Assembly (NCBI RefSeq): GCF_051014685.1
Contig: NW_027479401.1
Coordinates: forward strand, 1-64,000
Direction of reading: 5' to 3'
DNA length: 64,000 nucleotides
Source: Ptiloglossa arizonensis
Lineage: Eukaryota > Arthropoda > Insecta > Hymenoptera > Colletidae
How positions within the stretch are numbered: position 1 is the first letter of the stretch; the number at the start of each line of letters is the position of its first letter. The position numbers and the translations under genes were made by a program. The notes under the pieces are model-generated. The model was given only the letters and a program-made list of their open reading frames with translations, made no database searches and had not been told where the DNA came from. Positions 23,761 through 37,468 of the stretch are shown here, one piece after another.

Positions 23761-26700
23761 GCATCTGAAAGTAGAAATTCGCCCGATTACAACGGTGTGC
23801 GTACTTTTCCCCTAGGCCGTTCTAGTTATGTTTGTCGAGCATCAGAACTGCGAAAATTTTGAGTTTCTCGAGCGTTTCTTACCTCCAAACTGCCATATCT
23901 CGCGAACGGATTGACCAATCCGCAAAATTTCTGTTGCATCTGAAAGTAGAAACTCGCCCGATTACAACTGTATGCGTACTTTTCCCCTAGGCCGTTCTAG
24001 TTATGCTTGTCGAGCATCAGAACTGCGAAAATTTTGAATTTCTCAAGCGTTTCTTACCTCCAAACTGCCATATCTCGCGAACGGATTGACCAATCCGCAA
24101 AATTTCTGTTGCATCTGAAAGAATAAACTCGCCCGATTACAGCGGTATGCGTACTTTTCCCCTAGGCCGTTCTATTTATTCGTTTCGAGCATCAGAACTG
24201 CGAAAATTTTGAGTTCCTCAAGCGTTTCTTACTTCCAAACTGCCATATCTCGCGAAAGGATTGACCAATCCGCAAAATTTCTGTTGCATCTGAAGGTCGA
24301 AACTCGCCCGATTACAACGGTATGCGTACTTTTCCCCTAGGCCGTTCTAGTTATTCGTTTCGAGCATCAGAACTGCGAAAATTTTGAGTTTCTCAAGCGT
24401 TTCTTACCTCCAAACTGCCATACCTCGCGAACGGATTGACCAATCCGCAAAATTTCTGTTGCATCTGAAAGTAGAAACTCGCCCGATTACAACACTATGC
24501 GTACTTTTCCCCTAGGCCGTTCTAGTTATTCGTTTCGAGCATCAGAACTGCGAAAATTTTGAGTTTCTCAAGCGTTTCTTACTTCCAAACTGCCATATCT
24601 CGCGAACGGATTGACCAATCCTCAAAATTTCTGTTGCATCTGAAGGTAGAAACTCGCCCGATTACAACGGTATGCGTACTTTTCCCCTAGGCCGTTCTAG
24701 TTATGCTTGTCGAGCATCAGAACTGCGAAAATTTTGAGTTTCTCAAGCGTTTCTTACCTCCAAACTGCCATATCTCGCGAACGGATTGACCAATCCGCAA
24801 AATTTCTGTTGCATCTGAAAGAATAAACTCGCCCGATTACAACGGTATGCGTACTTTTCCCCTAGGCCGTTCTATTTATTCTTTTCGAGCATCAGAACTG
24901 CGAAAATTTTGAGTTTCTCAAGCGTCTCTTACTTCCAAACTGCCATATCTCGCGAAAGGATTGACCAATCCGCAAAATTTCTGTTGCATCTGAAGGTCGA
25001 AACTCGCCCGATTACAACGGTATGCGTACTTTTCCCCTAGCCCGTTCTAGTTATTCGTTTCGAGCATCAGAACTGCGAAAATTTTGAGTTTCTCAAGCGT
25101 TTCTCACCTACAAACTGCCACATCTCGCGAACGGATTGTCCAATCCGCAAAATTTCTGATGCATCTGAAAGTAGAGACTCGCCCGATTACAACTGTATGC
25201 GTACTTTTCCCCTAGGCCGTTCTTGTTATTCGTTTCGAGCATCAGAACCGCGAAAATTTTGAGTTTCTCAAGCGTTTCTTACCTCCAAACTGCCATATCT
25301 CGCGAGCGGATTGACCAATACGCAAAATTTCTGTTGCATCTGAAAGTAGAAACTCGCCCGATTACAACGGTATGCGTACTTTTCCCCTAGCCCGTTCTAG
25401 TTATTCGTTTCGAGCAACAGAACTGCGAAAATTTTGAGTTTCTCAAGCGTTGCTTACCTCCAAACTGCCATATCTCGCGAACGGATTGACCAATCCGCAA
25501 AATTTCTGATGCATCTGAAAGTAGAAACTCGCCCGATTACAACGGTATGCGTACGTTTCCCCTAGGCCGTTCTGGTTATTCGTTTCGAGCATCAGAACTG
25601 TGAAAATTTTGAGTTTCTCAACCGTTTCTTACCTCCGGAGTGCCATATCTCGCGAACGGATTGACCAATCCGCAAAATTTCTGTTGCATCTGAAAGTAGA
25701 AACTCGCCCGATTACAACACTATGCGTACTTTTCCCCTAGGCCGTTCTAGTTATTCGTTTCGAGCATCAGAACTGCGAAAATTTTGAGTTTCTCAAGCGT
25801 TTCTTACTTCCAAACTGCCATATCTCGCGAACGGATTGACCAATCCGCAAAATTTCTGTTGCATCTGAAGGTAGAAACTCGCCCGATTACAACGGTATGC
25901 GTACTTTTCCCCTAGGCCGTTCTAGTTATTCGTTTCGAGCATCAGAACTGCGAAAATTTTGAGTTTCTCAAACGTTTCGTACCTCCAAACTGCCATATCT
26001 CGCGAACGGATTGACCAATCCGCAAAATTTCTGATGCATCTGAAAGTAGAAACTCGCCCGATTACAACGGTATGCGTACGTTTCCCCTAGGCCGTTCTGG
26101 TTATTCGTTTCGAGCATCAGAACTGTGAAAATTTTGAGTTTCTCAACCGTTTCTTACCTCCGGAGTGCCATATCTCGCGAACGGATTGACCAATCCGCAA
26201 AATTTCTGTTGCATCTGAAAGTAGAAATTCGCCCGATTACAACGGTGTGCGTACTTTTCCCCTAGGCCGTTCTAGTTATGTTTGTCGAGCATCAGAACTG
26301 CGAAAATTTTGAGTTTCTCGAGCGTTTCTTACCTCCAAACTGCCATATCTCGCGAACGGATTGACCAATCCGCAAAATTTCTGTTGCATCTGAAAGTAGA
26401 TACTCGCCCGATTACAACGGTATGAGTACTTTTCCCCTAGGCCGTTCTAGTTATTCGTTTCTAGCATCAGAAGTGTGAAAATTTTGAGTTTCTCAACCGT
26501 TTCTTACCTCCAAACTGCCATATCTCGCGAACGGATAGACCAATCCGCAAAATTTCTGTTGCATCTGAAAGTAGAAACTCGCCCAATTGAAACGGAATGT
26601 TTGCTTTTCCCCTAGGCCGTTCTAGTTATGCTTGTCGAGCATCAGAACTGCGAAAATTTTGAGTTTGTCAAACGTTTCGTACCTCCAAACTGCCATATCT

Positions 26701-27054
26701 CGCGAACGGATTGACCAATCCGCAAAATTTCTGATGCATCTGAAAGTAGAAACTCGCCCGATTACAACGGTATGCGTACGTTTCCCCTAGGCCGTTCTGG
26801 TTATTCGTTTCGAGCATCAGAACTGTGAAAATTTTGAGTTTCTCAACCGTTTCTTACCTCCGGAGTGCCATATCTCGCGAACGGATTGACCAATCCGCAA
26901 AATTTCTGTTGCATCTGAAAGTAGAAATTCGCCCGATTACAACGGTGTGCGTACTTTTCCCCTAGGCGGTTCTAGTTATGTTTGCCGAGCATCAGAACTG
27001 CGAAAATTTTGAGTTTCTCGAGCGTTTCTTACCTCCAAACTGCCATATCTCGCG
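22505..27054 (+). repeat. 26-monomer block, copy 1 (4,550 bp)
   Basis: This block runs from the end of the 7-mer through the second half of block B and a partial 14-mer HOR. It is followed directly by a second copy at a 4,550-bp offset, matching at 'gcctacattt' (23,100 and 27,650), 'ggaatgtttgc' (23,617 and 28,167) and 'cagcggtatg' (24,141 and 28,691). Inside it, 23,390-23,735 and 26,365-26,710 are a further related pair 2,975 bp apart, carrying tagatactcg, tatgagt and gtttgtcaaacg. Confidence 0.8.
24694..26400 (+). repeat. 14-mer higher-order repeat, copy 4 (partial)
   Basis: The first ten monomer types of the HOR appear in order, from gcttg/agaataa to gtttgtcgag/ctcgag. The array then switches near 26,400 to the 'tagatactcg/tatgagt' monomer instead of HOR monomer 11. 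HOR monomers 11-14 lie just upstream at 23,995-24,693, so this stretch is a phase-shifted HOR period. Private changes are 'agcgtctctt' near 24,921 and 'accaatacgc' near 25,316. Confidence 0.82.
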
Positions 27055-30000
27055 AACGGATTGACCAATCCGCAAAATTTCTGTTGCATCTGAAAGTAGA
27101 AACTCGCCCGATTACAAGGGTGTGCGTACTTTTCCCCTAGGCCGTTCTTGTTATTCGTTTCGAGCATCAGAACCGCGAAAATTTTGAGTTTCTCAAGCGT
27201 TTCTTACATCCAAACCGCCATATCTCGCGAACGGATTGACCAATCCGCAAAATTTCTGTTGCATCTGAAAGTAGAAACTCGTCCGATTACAACGGTATGC
27301 GTACTTTTCCCCTAGGCCGTTCTAGTTATTCGTTTCGAGCATCAGAACCGCGAAAATTTTGAGTTTCTCAAGCGTTTCTTACATCCAAACCGCCATATCT
27401 CGCGAACGGATTGACCAATCCGCAAAATTTCTGTTGCATCTGAAAGTAGAAACTCGCCCGATTACAACGGTATGCGTACTTTTCCCCTAGCCCGTTCTAG
27501 TTATTCGTTTCGAGCATCAGAACTGCGAAAATTTTGAGTTTCTCAAGCGTTTCTCACCTACAAACTGCCACATCTCGCGAACGGATTGTCCAATCCGCAA
27601 AATTTCTGATGCATCTGAAAGTAGAGACTCGCCCGATTACAACTGTATGCCTACATTTCCCCTAGGCCGTTCTTGTTATTCGTTTCGAGCATCAGAACCG
27701 CGAAAATTTTGAGTTTCTCAAGCGTTTCCTACCTCCAAACTGCCATATCTCGCGAGCGGATTGACCAATCCGCAAAATTTCTGTTGCATCTGAAAGTAGA
27801 AACTCGCCCGATTACAACGGTGTGCGTACTTTTCCCCTAGGCCGTTCTAGTTATGCTTGTCGAGCATCAGAACTGCGAAAATTTTGAGTTTCTCGAGCGT
27901 TTCTTACCTCCAAACTGCCATATCTCGCGAACGGATTGACCAATCCGCAAAATTTCTGTTGCATCTGAAAGTAGATACTCGCCCGATTACAACGGTATGA
28001 GTACTTTTCCCCTAGGCCGTTCTAGTTATTCGTTTCTAGCATCAGAAGTGTGAAAATTTTGAGTTTCTCAACCGTTTCTTACCTCGAAACTGCCATATCT
28101 CGCGAACGGATAGACCAATCCGCAAAATTTCTGTTGCATCTGAAAGTAGAAACTCGCCCAATTGAAACGGAATGTTTGCTTTTCCCCTAGGCCGTTCTAG
28201 TTATGCTTGTCGAGCATCAGAACTGCGAAAATTTTGAGTTTGTCAAACGTTTCGTACCTCCAAACTGCCATATCTCGCGAACGGATTGACCAATCCGCAA
28301 AATTTCTGTTGCATCTGAAAGTAGAAATTCGCCCGATTACAACGGTGTGCGTACTTTTCCCCTAGGCCGTTCTAGTTATGTTTGTCGAGCATCAGAACTG
28401 CGAAAATTTTGAGTTTCTCGAGCGTTTCTTACCTCCAAACTGCCATATCTCGCGAACGGATTGACCAATCCGCAAAATTTCTGTTGCATCTGAAAGTAGA
28501 AACTCGCCCGATTACAACTGTATGCGTACTTTTCCCCTAGGCCGTTCTAGTTATGCTTGTCGAGCATCAGAACTGCGAAAATTTTGAATTTCTCAAGCGT
28601 TTCTTACCTCCAAACTGCCATATCTCGCGAACGGATTGACCAATCCGCAAAATTTCTGTTGCATCTGAAAGAATAAACTCGCCCGATTACAGCGGTATGC
28701 GTACTTTTCCCCTAGGCCGTTCTAGTTATTCGTTTCGAGCATCAGAACTGCGAAAATTTTGAGTTTCTCAAGCGTTTCTTACCTCCAAACTGCCATACCT
28801 CGCGAACGGATTGACCAATCCGCAAAATTTCTGTTGCATCTGAAAGTAGAAACTCGCCCGATTACAACACTATGCGTACTTTTCCCCTAGGCCGTTCTAG
28901 TTATTCGTTTCGAGCATCAGAACTGCGAAAATTTTGAGTTTCTCAAGCGTTTCTTACTTCCAAACTGCCATATCTCGCGAACGGATTGACCAATCCTCAA
29001 AATTTCTGTTGCATCTGAAGGTAGAAACTCGCCCGATTACAACGGTATGCGTACTTTTCCCCTAGGCCGTTCTAGTTATGCTTGTCGAGCATCAGAACTG
29101 CGAAAATTTTGAGTTTCTCAAGCGTTTCTTACTTCCAAACTGCCATATCTCGCGAACGGATTGACCAATCCGCAAAATTTCTGTTGCATCTGAAAGAATA
29201 AACTCGCCCGATTACAACGGTATGCGTACTTTTCCCCTAGGCCGTTCTATTTATTCTTTTCGAGCATCAGAACTGCGAAAATTTTGAGTTTCTCAAGCGT
29301 TTCTTACTTCCAAACTGCCATATCTCGCGAAAGGATTGACCAATCCGCAAAATTTCTGTTGCATCTGAAGGTCGAAACTCGCCCGATTACAACGGTATGC
29401 GTACTTTTCCCCTAGCCCGTTCTAGTTATTCGTTTCGAGCATCAGAACTGCGAAAATTTTGAGTTTCTCAAGCGTTTCTCACCTACAAACTGCCACATCT
29501 CGCGAACGGATTGTCCAATCCGCAAAATTTCTGATGCATCTGAAAGTAGAGACTCGCCCGATTACAACTGTATGCGTACTTTTCCCCTAGGCCGTTCTTG
29601 TTATTCGTTTCGAGCATCAGAACCGCGAAAATTTTGAGTTTCTCAAGCGTTTCTTACCTCCAAACTGCCATATCTCGCGAGCGGATTGACCAATCCGCAA
29701 AATTTCTGTTGCATCTGAAAGTAGAAACTCGCCCGATTACAACGGTATGCGTACTTTTCCCCTAGCCCGTTCTAGTTATTCGTTTCGAGCAACAGAACTG
29801 CGAAAATTTTGAGTTTCTCAAGCGTTGCTTACCTCCAAACTGCCATATCTCGCGAACGGATTGACCAATCCGCAAAATTTCTGATGCATCTGAAAGTAGA
29901 AACTCGCCCGATTACAACGGTATGCGTACGTTTCCCCTAGGCCGTTCTGGTTATTCGTTTCGAGCATCAGAACTGTGAAAATTTTGAGTTTCTCAACCGT

Positions 30001-31300
30001 TTCTTACCTCCGGAGTGCCATATCTCGCGAACGGATTGACCAATCCGCAAAATTTCTGTTGCATCTGAAAGTAGAAACTCGCCCGATTACAACACTATGC
30101 GTACTTTTCCCCTAGGCCGTTCTAGTTATTCGTTTCGAGCATCAGAACTGCGAAAATTTTGAGTTTCTCAAGCGTTTCTTACTTCCAAACTGCCATATCT
30201 CGCGAACGGATTGACCAATCCGCAAAATTTCTGTTGCATCTGAAGGTAGAAACTCGCCCGATTACAACGGTATGCGTACTTTTCCCCTAGGCCGTTCTAG
30301 TTATTCGTTTCGAGCATCAGAACTGCGAAAATTTTGAGTTTCTCAAACGTTTCGTACCTCCAAACTGCCATATCTCGCGAACGGATTGACCAATCCGCAA
30401 AATTTCTGATGCATCTGAAAGTAGAAACTCGCCCGATTACAACGGTATGCGTACGTTTCCCCTAGGCCGTTCTGGTTATTCGTTTCGAGCATCAGAACTG
30501 TGAAAATTTTGAGTTTCTCAACCGTTTCTTACCTCCGGAGTGCCATATCTCGCGAACGGATTGACCAATCCGCAAAATTTCTGTTGCATCTGAAAGTAGA
30601 AACTCGCCCGATTACAACACTATGCGTACTTTTCCCCTAGGCCGTTCTAGTTATTCGTTTCGAGCATCAGAACTGCGAAAATTTTGAGTTTCTCAAGCGT
30701 TTCTTACTTCCAAACTGCCATATCTCGCGAACGGATTGACCAATCCGCAAAATTTCTGTTGCATCTGAAGGTAGAAACTCGCCCGATTACAACGGTATGC
30801 GTACTTTTCCCCTAGGCCGTTCTAGTTATTCGTTTCGAGCATCAGAACTGCGAAAATTTTGAGTTTCTCAAACGTTTCGTACCTCCAAACTGCCATATCT
30901 CGCGAACGGATTGACCAATCCGCAAAATTTCTGATGCATCTGAAAGTAGAAACTCGCCCGATTACAACGGTATGCGTACGTTTCCCCTAGGCCGTTCTGG
31001 TTATTCGTTTCGAGCATCAGAACTGTGAAAATTTTGAGTTTCTCAACCGTTTCTTACCTCCGGAGTGCCATATCTCGCGAACGGATTGACCAATCCGCAA
31101 AATTTCTGTTGCATCTGAAAGTAGAAATTCGCCCGATTACAACGGTGTGCGTACTTTTCCCCTAGGCCGTTCTAGTTATGTTTGTCGAGCATCAGAACTG
31201 CGAAAATTTTGAGTTTCTCGAGCGTTTCTTACCTCCAAACTGCCATATCTCGCGAACGGATTGACCAATCCGCAAAATTTCTGTTGCATCTGAAAGTAGA
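27055..31300 (+). repeat. 26-monomer block, copy 2, with one loss, one gain and one conversion
   Basis: Copy of 22,505-26,400 showing three structural edits. (1) Near 27,340-27,440 the 'ctgtcat/cctcaaaa' monomer is replaced, without length change, by a copy of its neighbour ('accgcg...catccaaaccgcc'). (2) At about 28,720 the 'tttattcg/gttcctc/aaagg' monomer is missing, so the offset drops from 4,550 to 4,375. (3) At 30,466-30,990 a 3-monomer unit is repeated, raising the offset to 4,900. It ends near 31,300, where 'gtagaaactcg' replaces 'gtagatactcg'. Confidence 0.8.
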
Positions 31301-32043
31301 AACTCGCCCGATTACAACTGTATGCGTACTTTTCCCCTAGGCCGTTCTAGTTATGCTTGTCGAGCATCAGAACTGCGAAAATTTTGAATTTCTCAAGCGT
31401 TTCTTACCTCCAAACTGCCATATCTCGCGAACGGATTGACCAATCCGCAAAATTTCTGTTGCATCTGAAAGAATAAACTCGCCCGATTACAACGGTATGC
31501 GTACTTTTCCCCTAGGCCGTTCTATTTATTCGTTTCGAGCATCAGAACTGCGAAAATTTTGAGTTTCTCAAGCGTTTCTTACTTCCAAACTGCCATATCT
31601 CGCGAAAGGATTGACCAATCCGCAAAATTTCTGTTGCATCTGAAGGTCGAAACTCGCCCGATTACAACGGTATGCGTACTTTTCCCCTAGGCCGTTCTAG
31701 TTATTCGTTTCGAGCATCAGAACTGCGAAAATTTTGAGTTTCTCAAGCGTTTCTTACCTCCAAACTGCCATACCTCGCGAACGGATTGACCAATCCGCAA
31801 AATTTCTGTTGCATCTGAAAGTAGAAACTCGCCCGATTACAACACTATGCGTACTTTTCCCCTAGGCCGTTCTAGTTATTCGTTTCGAGCATCAGAACTG
31901 CGAAAATTTTGAGTTTCTCAAGCGTTTCTTACTTCCAAACTGCCATATCTCGCGAACGGATTGACCAATCCTCAAAATTTCTGTTGCATCTGAAGGTAGA
32001 AACTCGCCCGATTACAACGGTATGCGTACTTTTCCCCTAGGCC
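29069..32043 (+). repeat. 14-mer higher-order repeat, copy 5, expanded to 17 monomers
   Basis: All HOR monomer types are present in order, but the trio 'ctggttatt/ccggagtgcc', 'aacacta' and 'aaacgtttcg' occurs twice. This gives 2,975 bp instead of 2,450. The 'ggccgttctgg' mark falls at about 29,940, 30,465 and 30,990, exactly 525 bp apart, where other copies have only two such marks. Confidence 0.87.
29941..30990 (+). repeat. 3-monomer tandem duplication (2 x 525 bp) inside HOR copy 5
   Basis: 29,941-30,465 and 30,466-30,990 are direct repeats with the same three monomer types, and no difference was seen at the sites compared. The duplication probably arose by unequal pairing between the two similar ctggttatt/ccggagtgcc monomers (types 6 and 9) that lie 525 bp apart in every HOR copy. 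Confidence 0.85.
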
Positions 32044-33454
32044 GTTCTAGTTATTCGTTTCGAGCATCAGAACTGCGAAAATTTTGAGTTTCTCAAGCGT
32101 TTCTTACTTCCAAACTGCCATATCTCGCGAACGGATTGACCAATCCGCAAAATTTCTGTTGCATCTGAAGGTAGGAACTCGCCCGATTACAACGGTATGC
32201 GTACTTTTCCCCTAGGCCGTTCTAGTTATTCGTTTCGAGCAACAGAACTGCGAAAATTTTGAGTTTCTCAAGCGTTTCGTACCTCCAAACTGCCATATCT
32301 CGCGAACGGATTGACCAATCCGCAAAATTTCTGATGCATCTGAAAGTAGAAACTCGCCCAATTGAAACGGTATGTTTGCTTTTCTCCTGGGCCATTCTAG
32401 TTATTCGTTTCGAGCATCAGAACTGTGCAAATTTTGAGTTTCTCAACCGTTTCTTACCTCCAAACTGCCATATCTCGCGAACGGATTTTCCAATCCGCAA
32501 AATTTCTGTTGCATCTGAAAGTAGAAACTCGTCCGATTACAACGGTATGCGTACTTTTCCCCTAGGCCGTTCTAGTTATTCGTTTCGAGCATCAGAACTG
32601 CGAAAATTTTGAGTTTCTCAAGCGTTTCTTACTTCCAAACTGCCATATCTCGCGAACGGATTGACCAATCCGCAAAATTTCTGTTGCATCTGAAGGTAGG
32701 AACTCGCCCGATTACAACGGTATGCGTACTTTTCCCCTAGGCCGTTCTAGTTATTCGTTTCGAGCAACAGAACTGCGAAAATTTTGAGTTTCTCAAGCGT
32801 TTCGTACCTCCAAACTGCCATATCTCGCGAACGGATTGACCAATCCGCAAAATTTCTGATGCATCTGAAAGTAGAAACTCGCCCAATTGAATCGGTATGT
32901 TTGCTTTTCTCCTGGGCCATTCTAGTTATTCGTTTCGAGCATCAGAACTGTGCAAATTTTGAGTTTCTCAACCGTTTCTTACCTCCAAACTGCCATATCT
33001 CGCGAACGGATTTTCCAATCCGCAAAATTTCTGTTGCATCTGAAAGTAGAAACTCGTCCGATTACAACGGTATGCGTACTTTTCCCCTAGGCCGTTCTAG
33101 TTATTCGTTTCGAACATCAGAACTGTGAAATATTTTAGTTTCTCAAGCGTTTCTTACTTCCAAACTGCCATATCTCGCGAACGGATTGACCAATCCGCAA
33201 TATTTCTGTTGCATCTGAAAGTAGAAACTCGCCCGATTACAACGGTATGCGTACTTTTCCCCTAGGCCGTTCTAGTTATTCGTTTCGAACATCAGAACTG
33301 TGAAATATTTTAGTTTCTCAAGCGTTTCTTACTTCCAAACTGCCATATCTCGCGAACGGATTGACCAATCCGCAATATTTCTGTTGCATCTGAAAGTAGA
33401 AACTCGCCCGATTACAACGGTGTGCGTACTTTTCCCCTAGGCCGTTCTTGTTAC
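32044..33454 (+). repeat. 5-mer-type block with 3-mer and 1-mer duplications
   Basis: Starts like the 5-mer block ('ggtaggaactcg' near 32,171, CAATTG at about 32,359) but restarts after three monomers: 'ggtaggaactcg' near 32,696 and CAATTG at about 32,884, a 525-bp step. Then the 'gaacatcag/gaaatatttta' monomer occurs twice in a row (33,111 and 33,286), a single-monomer duplication. It ends with 'cttgttactcg', after which the array switches at 33,455 to HOR monomer 4. Confidence 0.82.
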
Positions 33455-36400
33455 TCGTTTCGAGCATCAGAACCGCGAAAATTTTGAGTTTCTCAAGCGT
33501 TTCTTACCTCCAAACTGCCATATCTCGCGAGCGGATTGACCAATCCGCAAAATTTCTGTTGCATCTGAAAGTAGAAACTCGCCCGATTACAACGGTATGC
33601 GTACTTTTCCCCTAGCCCGTTCTAGTTATTCGTTTCGAGCAACAGAACTGCGAAAATTTTGAGTTTCTCAAGCGTTGCTTACCTCCAAACTGCCATATCT
33701 CGCGAACGGATTGACCAATCCGCAAAATTTCTGATGCATCTGAAAGTAGAAACTCGCCCGATTACAACGGTATGCGTACGTTTCCCCTAGGCCGTTCTGG
33801 TTATTCGTTTCGAGCATCAGAACTGTGAAAATTTTGAGTTTCTCAACCGTTTCTTACCTCCGGAGTGCCATATCTCGCGAACGGATTGACCAATCCGCAA
33901 AATTTCTGTTGCATCTGAAAGTAGAAACTCGCCCGATTACAACACTATGCGTACTTTTCCCCTAGGCCGTTCTAGTTATTCGTTTCGAGCATCAGAACTG
34001 CGAAAATTTTGAGTTTCTCAAGCGTTTCTTACTTCCAAACTGCCATATCTCGCGAACGGATTGACCAATCCGCAAAATTTCTGTTGCATCTGAAGGTAGA
34101 AACTCGCCCGATTACAACGGTATGCGTACTTTTCCCCTAGGCCGTTCTAGTTATTCGTTTCGAGCATCAGAACTGCGAAAATTTTGAGTTTCTCAAACGT
34201 TTCGTACCTCCAAACTGCCATATCTCGCGAACGGATTGACCAATCCGCAAAATTTCTGATGCATCTGAAAGTAGAAACTCGCCCGATTACAACGGTATGC
34301 GTACGTTTCCCCTAGGCCGTTCTGGTTATTCGTTTCGAGCATCAGAACTGTGAAAATTTTGAGTTTCTCAACCGTTTCTTACCTCCGGAGTGCCATATCT
34401 CGCGAACGGATTGACCAATCCGCAAAATTTCTGTTGCATCTGAAAGTAGAAATTCGCCCGATTACAACGGTGTGCGTACTTTTCCCCTAGGCCGTTCTAG
34501 TTATGTTTGTCGAGCATCAGAACTGCGAAAATTTTGAGTTTCTCGAGCGTTTCTTACCTCCAAACTGCCATATCTCGCGAACGGATTGACCAATCCGCAA
34601 AATTTCTGTTGCATCTGAAAGTAGATACTCGCCCGATTACAACGGTATGAGTACTTTTCCCCTAGGCCGTTCTAGTTATTCGTTTCTAGCATCAGAAGTG
34701 TGAAAATTTTGAGTTTCTCAACCGTTTCTTACCTCCAAACTGCCATATCTCGCGAACGGATAGACCAATCCGCAAAATTTCTGTTGCATCTGAAAGTAGA
34801 AACTCGCCCAATTGAAACGGAATGTTTGCTTTTCCCCTAGGCCGTTCTAGTTATGCTTGTCGAGCATCAGAACTGCGAAAATTTTGAGTTTGTCAAACGT
34901 TTCGTACCTCCAAACTGCCATATCTCGCGAACGGATTGACCAATCCGCAAAATTTCTGATGCATCTGAAAGTAGAAACTCGCCCGATTACAACGGTATGC
35001 GTACGTTTCCCCTAGGCCGTTCTGGTTATTCGTTTCGAGCATCAGAACTGTGAAAATTTTGAGTTTCTCAACCGTTTCTTACCTCCGGAGTGCCATATCT
35101 CGCGAACGGATTGACCAATCCGCAAAATTTCTGTTGCATCTGAAAGTAGAAATTCGCCCGATTACAACGGTGTGCGTACTTTTCCCCTAGGCCGTTCTAG
35201 TTATGTTTGCCGAGCATCAGAACTGCGAAAATTTTGCGTTTCTCGAGCGTTTCTTACCTCCAAACTGCCATATCTCGCGAACGGATTGACCAATCCGCAA
35301 AATTTCTGTTGCATCTGAAAGTAGAAACTCGCCCGATTACAACGGTGTGCGTACTTTTCCCCTAGGCCGTTCTTGTTATTCGTTTCGAGCATCAGAACCG
35401 CGAAAATTTTGAGTTTCTCAAGCGTTTCTTACATCCAAACCGCCATATCTCGCGAACGGATTGACCAATCCGCAAAATTTCTGTTGCATCTGAAAGTAGA
35501 AACTCGTCCGATTACAACGGTATGCGTACTTTTCCCCTAGGCCGTTCTAGTTATTCGTTTCGAGCATCAGAACTGCGAAAATTTTGAGTTTCTCAAGCGT
35601 TTCTTACCTCCAAACTGTCATATCTCGCGAACGGATTGACCAATCCTCAAAATTTCTGTTGCATCTGAAAGTAGAAACTCGCCCGATTACAACGGTATGC
35701 GTACTTTTCCCCTAGCCCGTTCTAGTTATTCGTTTCGAGCATCAGAACTGCGAAAATTTTGAGTTTCTCAAGCGTTTCTCACCTACAAACTGCCACATCT
35801 CGCGAACGGATTGTCCAATCCGCAAAATTTCTGATGCATCTGAAAGTAGAGACTCGCCCGATTACAACTGTATGCCTACATTTCCCCTAGGCCGTTCTTG
35901 TTATTCGTTTCGAGCATCAGAACCGCGAAAATTTTGAGTTTCTCAAGCGTTTCCTACCTCCAAACTGCCATATCTCGCGAGCGGATTGACCAATCCGCAA
36001 AATTTCTGTTGCATCTGAAAGTAGAAACTCGCCCGATTACAACGGTGTGCGTACTTTTCCCCTAGGCCGTTCTAGTTATGCTTGTCGAGCATCAGAACTG
36101 CGAAAATTTTGAGTTTCTCGAGCGTTTCTTACCTCCAAACTGCCATATCTCGCGAACGGATTGACCAATCCGCAAAATTTCTGTTGCATCTGAAAGTAGA
36201 TACTCGCCCGATTACAACGGTATGAGTACTTTTCCCCTAGGCCGTTCTAGTTATTCGTTTCTAGCATCAGAAGTGTGAAAATTTTGAGTTTCTCAACCGT
36301 TTCTTACCTCCAAACTGCCATATCTCGCGAACGGATAGACCAATCCGCAAAATTTCTGTTGCATCTGAAAGTAGAAACTCGCCCAATTGAAACGGAATGT

Positions 36401-36944
36401 TTGCTTTTCCCCTAGGCCGTTCTAGTTATGCTTGTCGAGCATCAGAACTGCGAAAATTTTGAGTTTGTCAAACGTTTCGTACCTCCAAACTGCCATATCT
36501 CGCGAACGGATTGACCAATCCGCAAAATTTCTGTTGCATCTGAAAGTAGAAATTCGCCCGATTACAACGGTGTGCGTACTTTTCCCCTAGGCCGTTCTAG
36601 TTATGTTTGTCGAGCATCAGAACTGCGAAAATTTTGAGTTTCTCGAGCGTTTCTTACCTCCAAACTGCCATATCTCGCGAACGGATTGACCAATCCGCAA
36701 AATTTCTGTTGCATCTGAAAGTAGAAACTCGCCCGATTACAACTGTATGCGTACTTTTCCCCTAGGCCGTTCTAGTTATGCTTGTCGAGCATCAGAACTG
36801 CGAAAATTTTGAATTTCTCAAGCGTTTCTTACCTCCAAACTGCCATATCTCGCGAACGGATTGACCAATCCGCAAAATTTCTGTTGCATCTGAAAGAATA
36901 AACTCGCCCGATTACAGCGGTATGCGTACTTTTCCCCTAGGCCG
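33455..36944 (+). repeat. Copy of 25,230-28,719 (47-monomer offset, 8,225 bp)
   Basis: About 20 monomers match the upstream segment at an 8,225-bp offset. They comprise partial HOR copy 6 (monomers 4-10, 33,455-34,620), the tagatactcg/ggaatgtttgc pair twice (34,817 and 36,392, 1,575 bp apart as at 26,592 and 28,167), and the gcctacattt monomer (35,875). The ctgtcat/cctcaaaa monomer is intact at about 35,617, so the conversion at 27,340 is private to the upstream copy. A private 'attttgcgtttc' lies near 35,236. Confidence 0.82.
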
Positions 36945-37468
36945 TTCTATTTATTCGTTTCGAGCATCAGAACTGCGAAAATTTTGAGTTCCTCAAGCGT
37001 TTCTTACTTCCAAACTGCCATATCTCGCGAAAGGATTGACCAATCCGCAAAATTTCTGTTGCATCTGAAGGTCGAAACTCGCCCGATTACAACGGTATGC
37101 GTACTTTTCCCCTAGGCCGTTCTAGTTATTCGTTTCGAGCATCAGAACTGCGAAAATTTTGAGTTTCTCAAGCGTTTCTTACCTCCAAACTGCCATACCT
37201 CGCGAACGGATTGACCAATCCGCAAAATTTCTGTTGCATCTGAAAGTAGAAACTCGCCCGATTACAACACTATGCGTACTTTTCCCCTAGGCCGTTCTAG
37301 TTATTCGTTTCGAGCATCAGAACTGCGAAAATTTTGAGTTTCTCAAGCGTTTCTTACTTCCAAACTGCCATATCTCGCGAACGGATTGACCAATCCTCAA
37401 AATTTCTGTTGCATCTGAAGGTAGAAACTCGCCCGATTACAACGGTATGCGTACTTTTCCCCTAGGCC

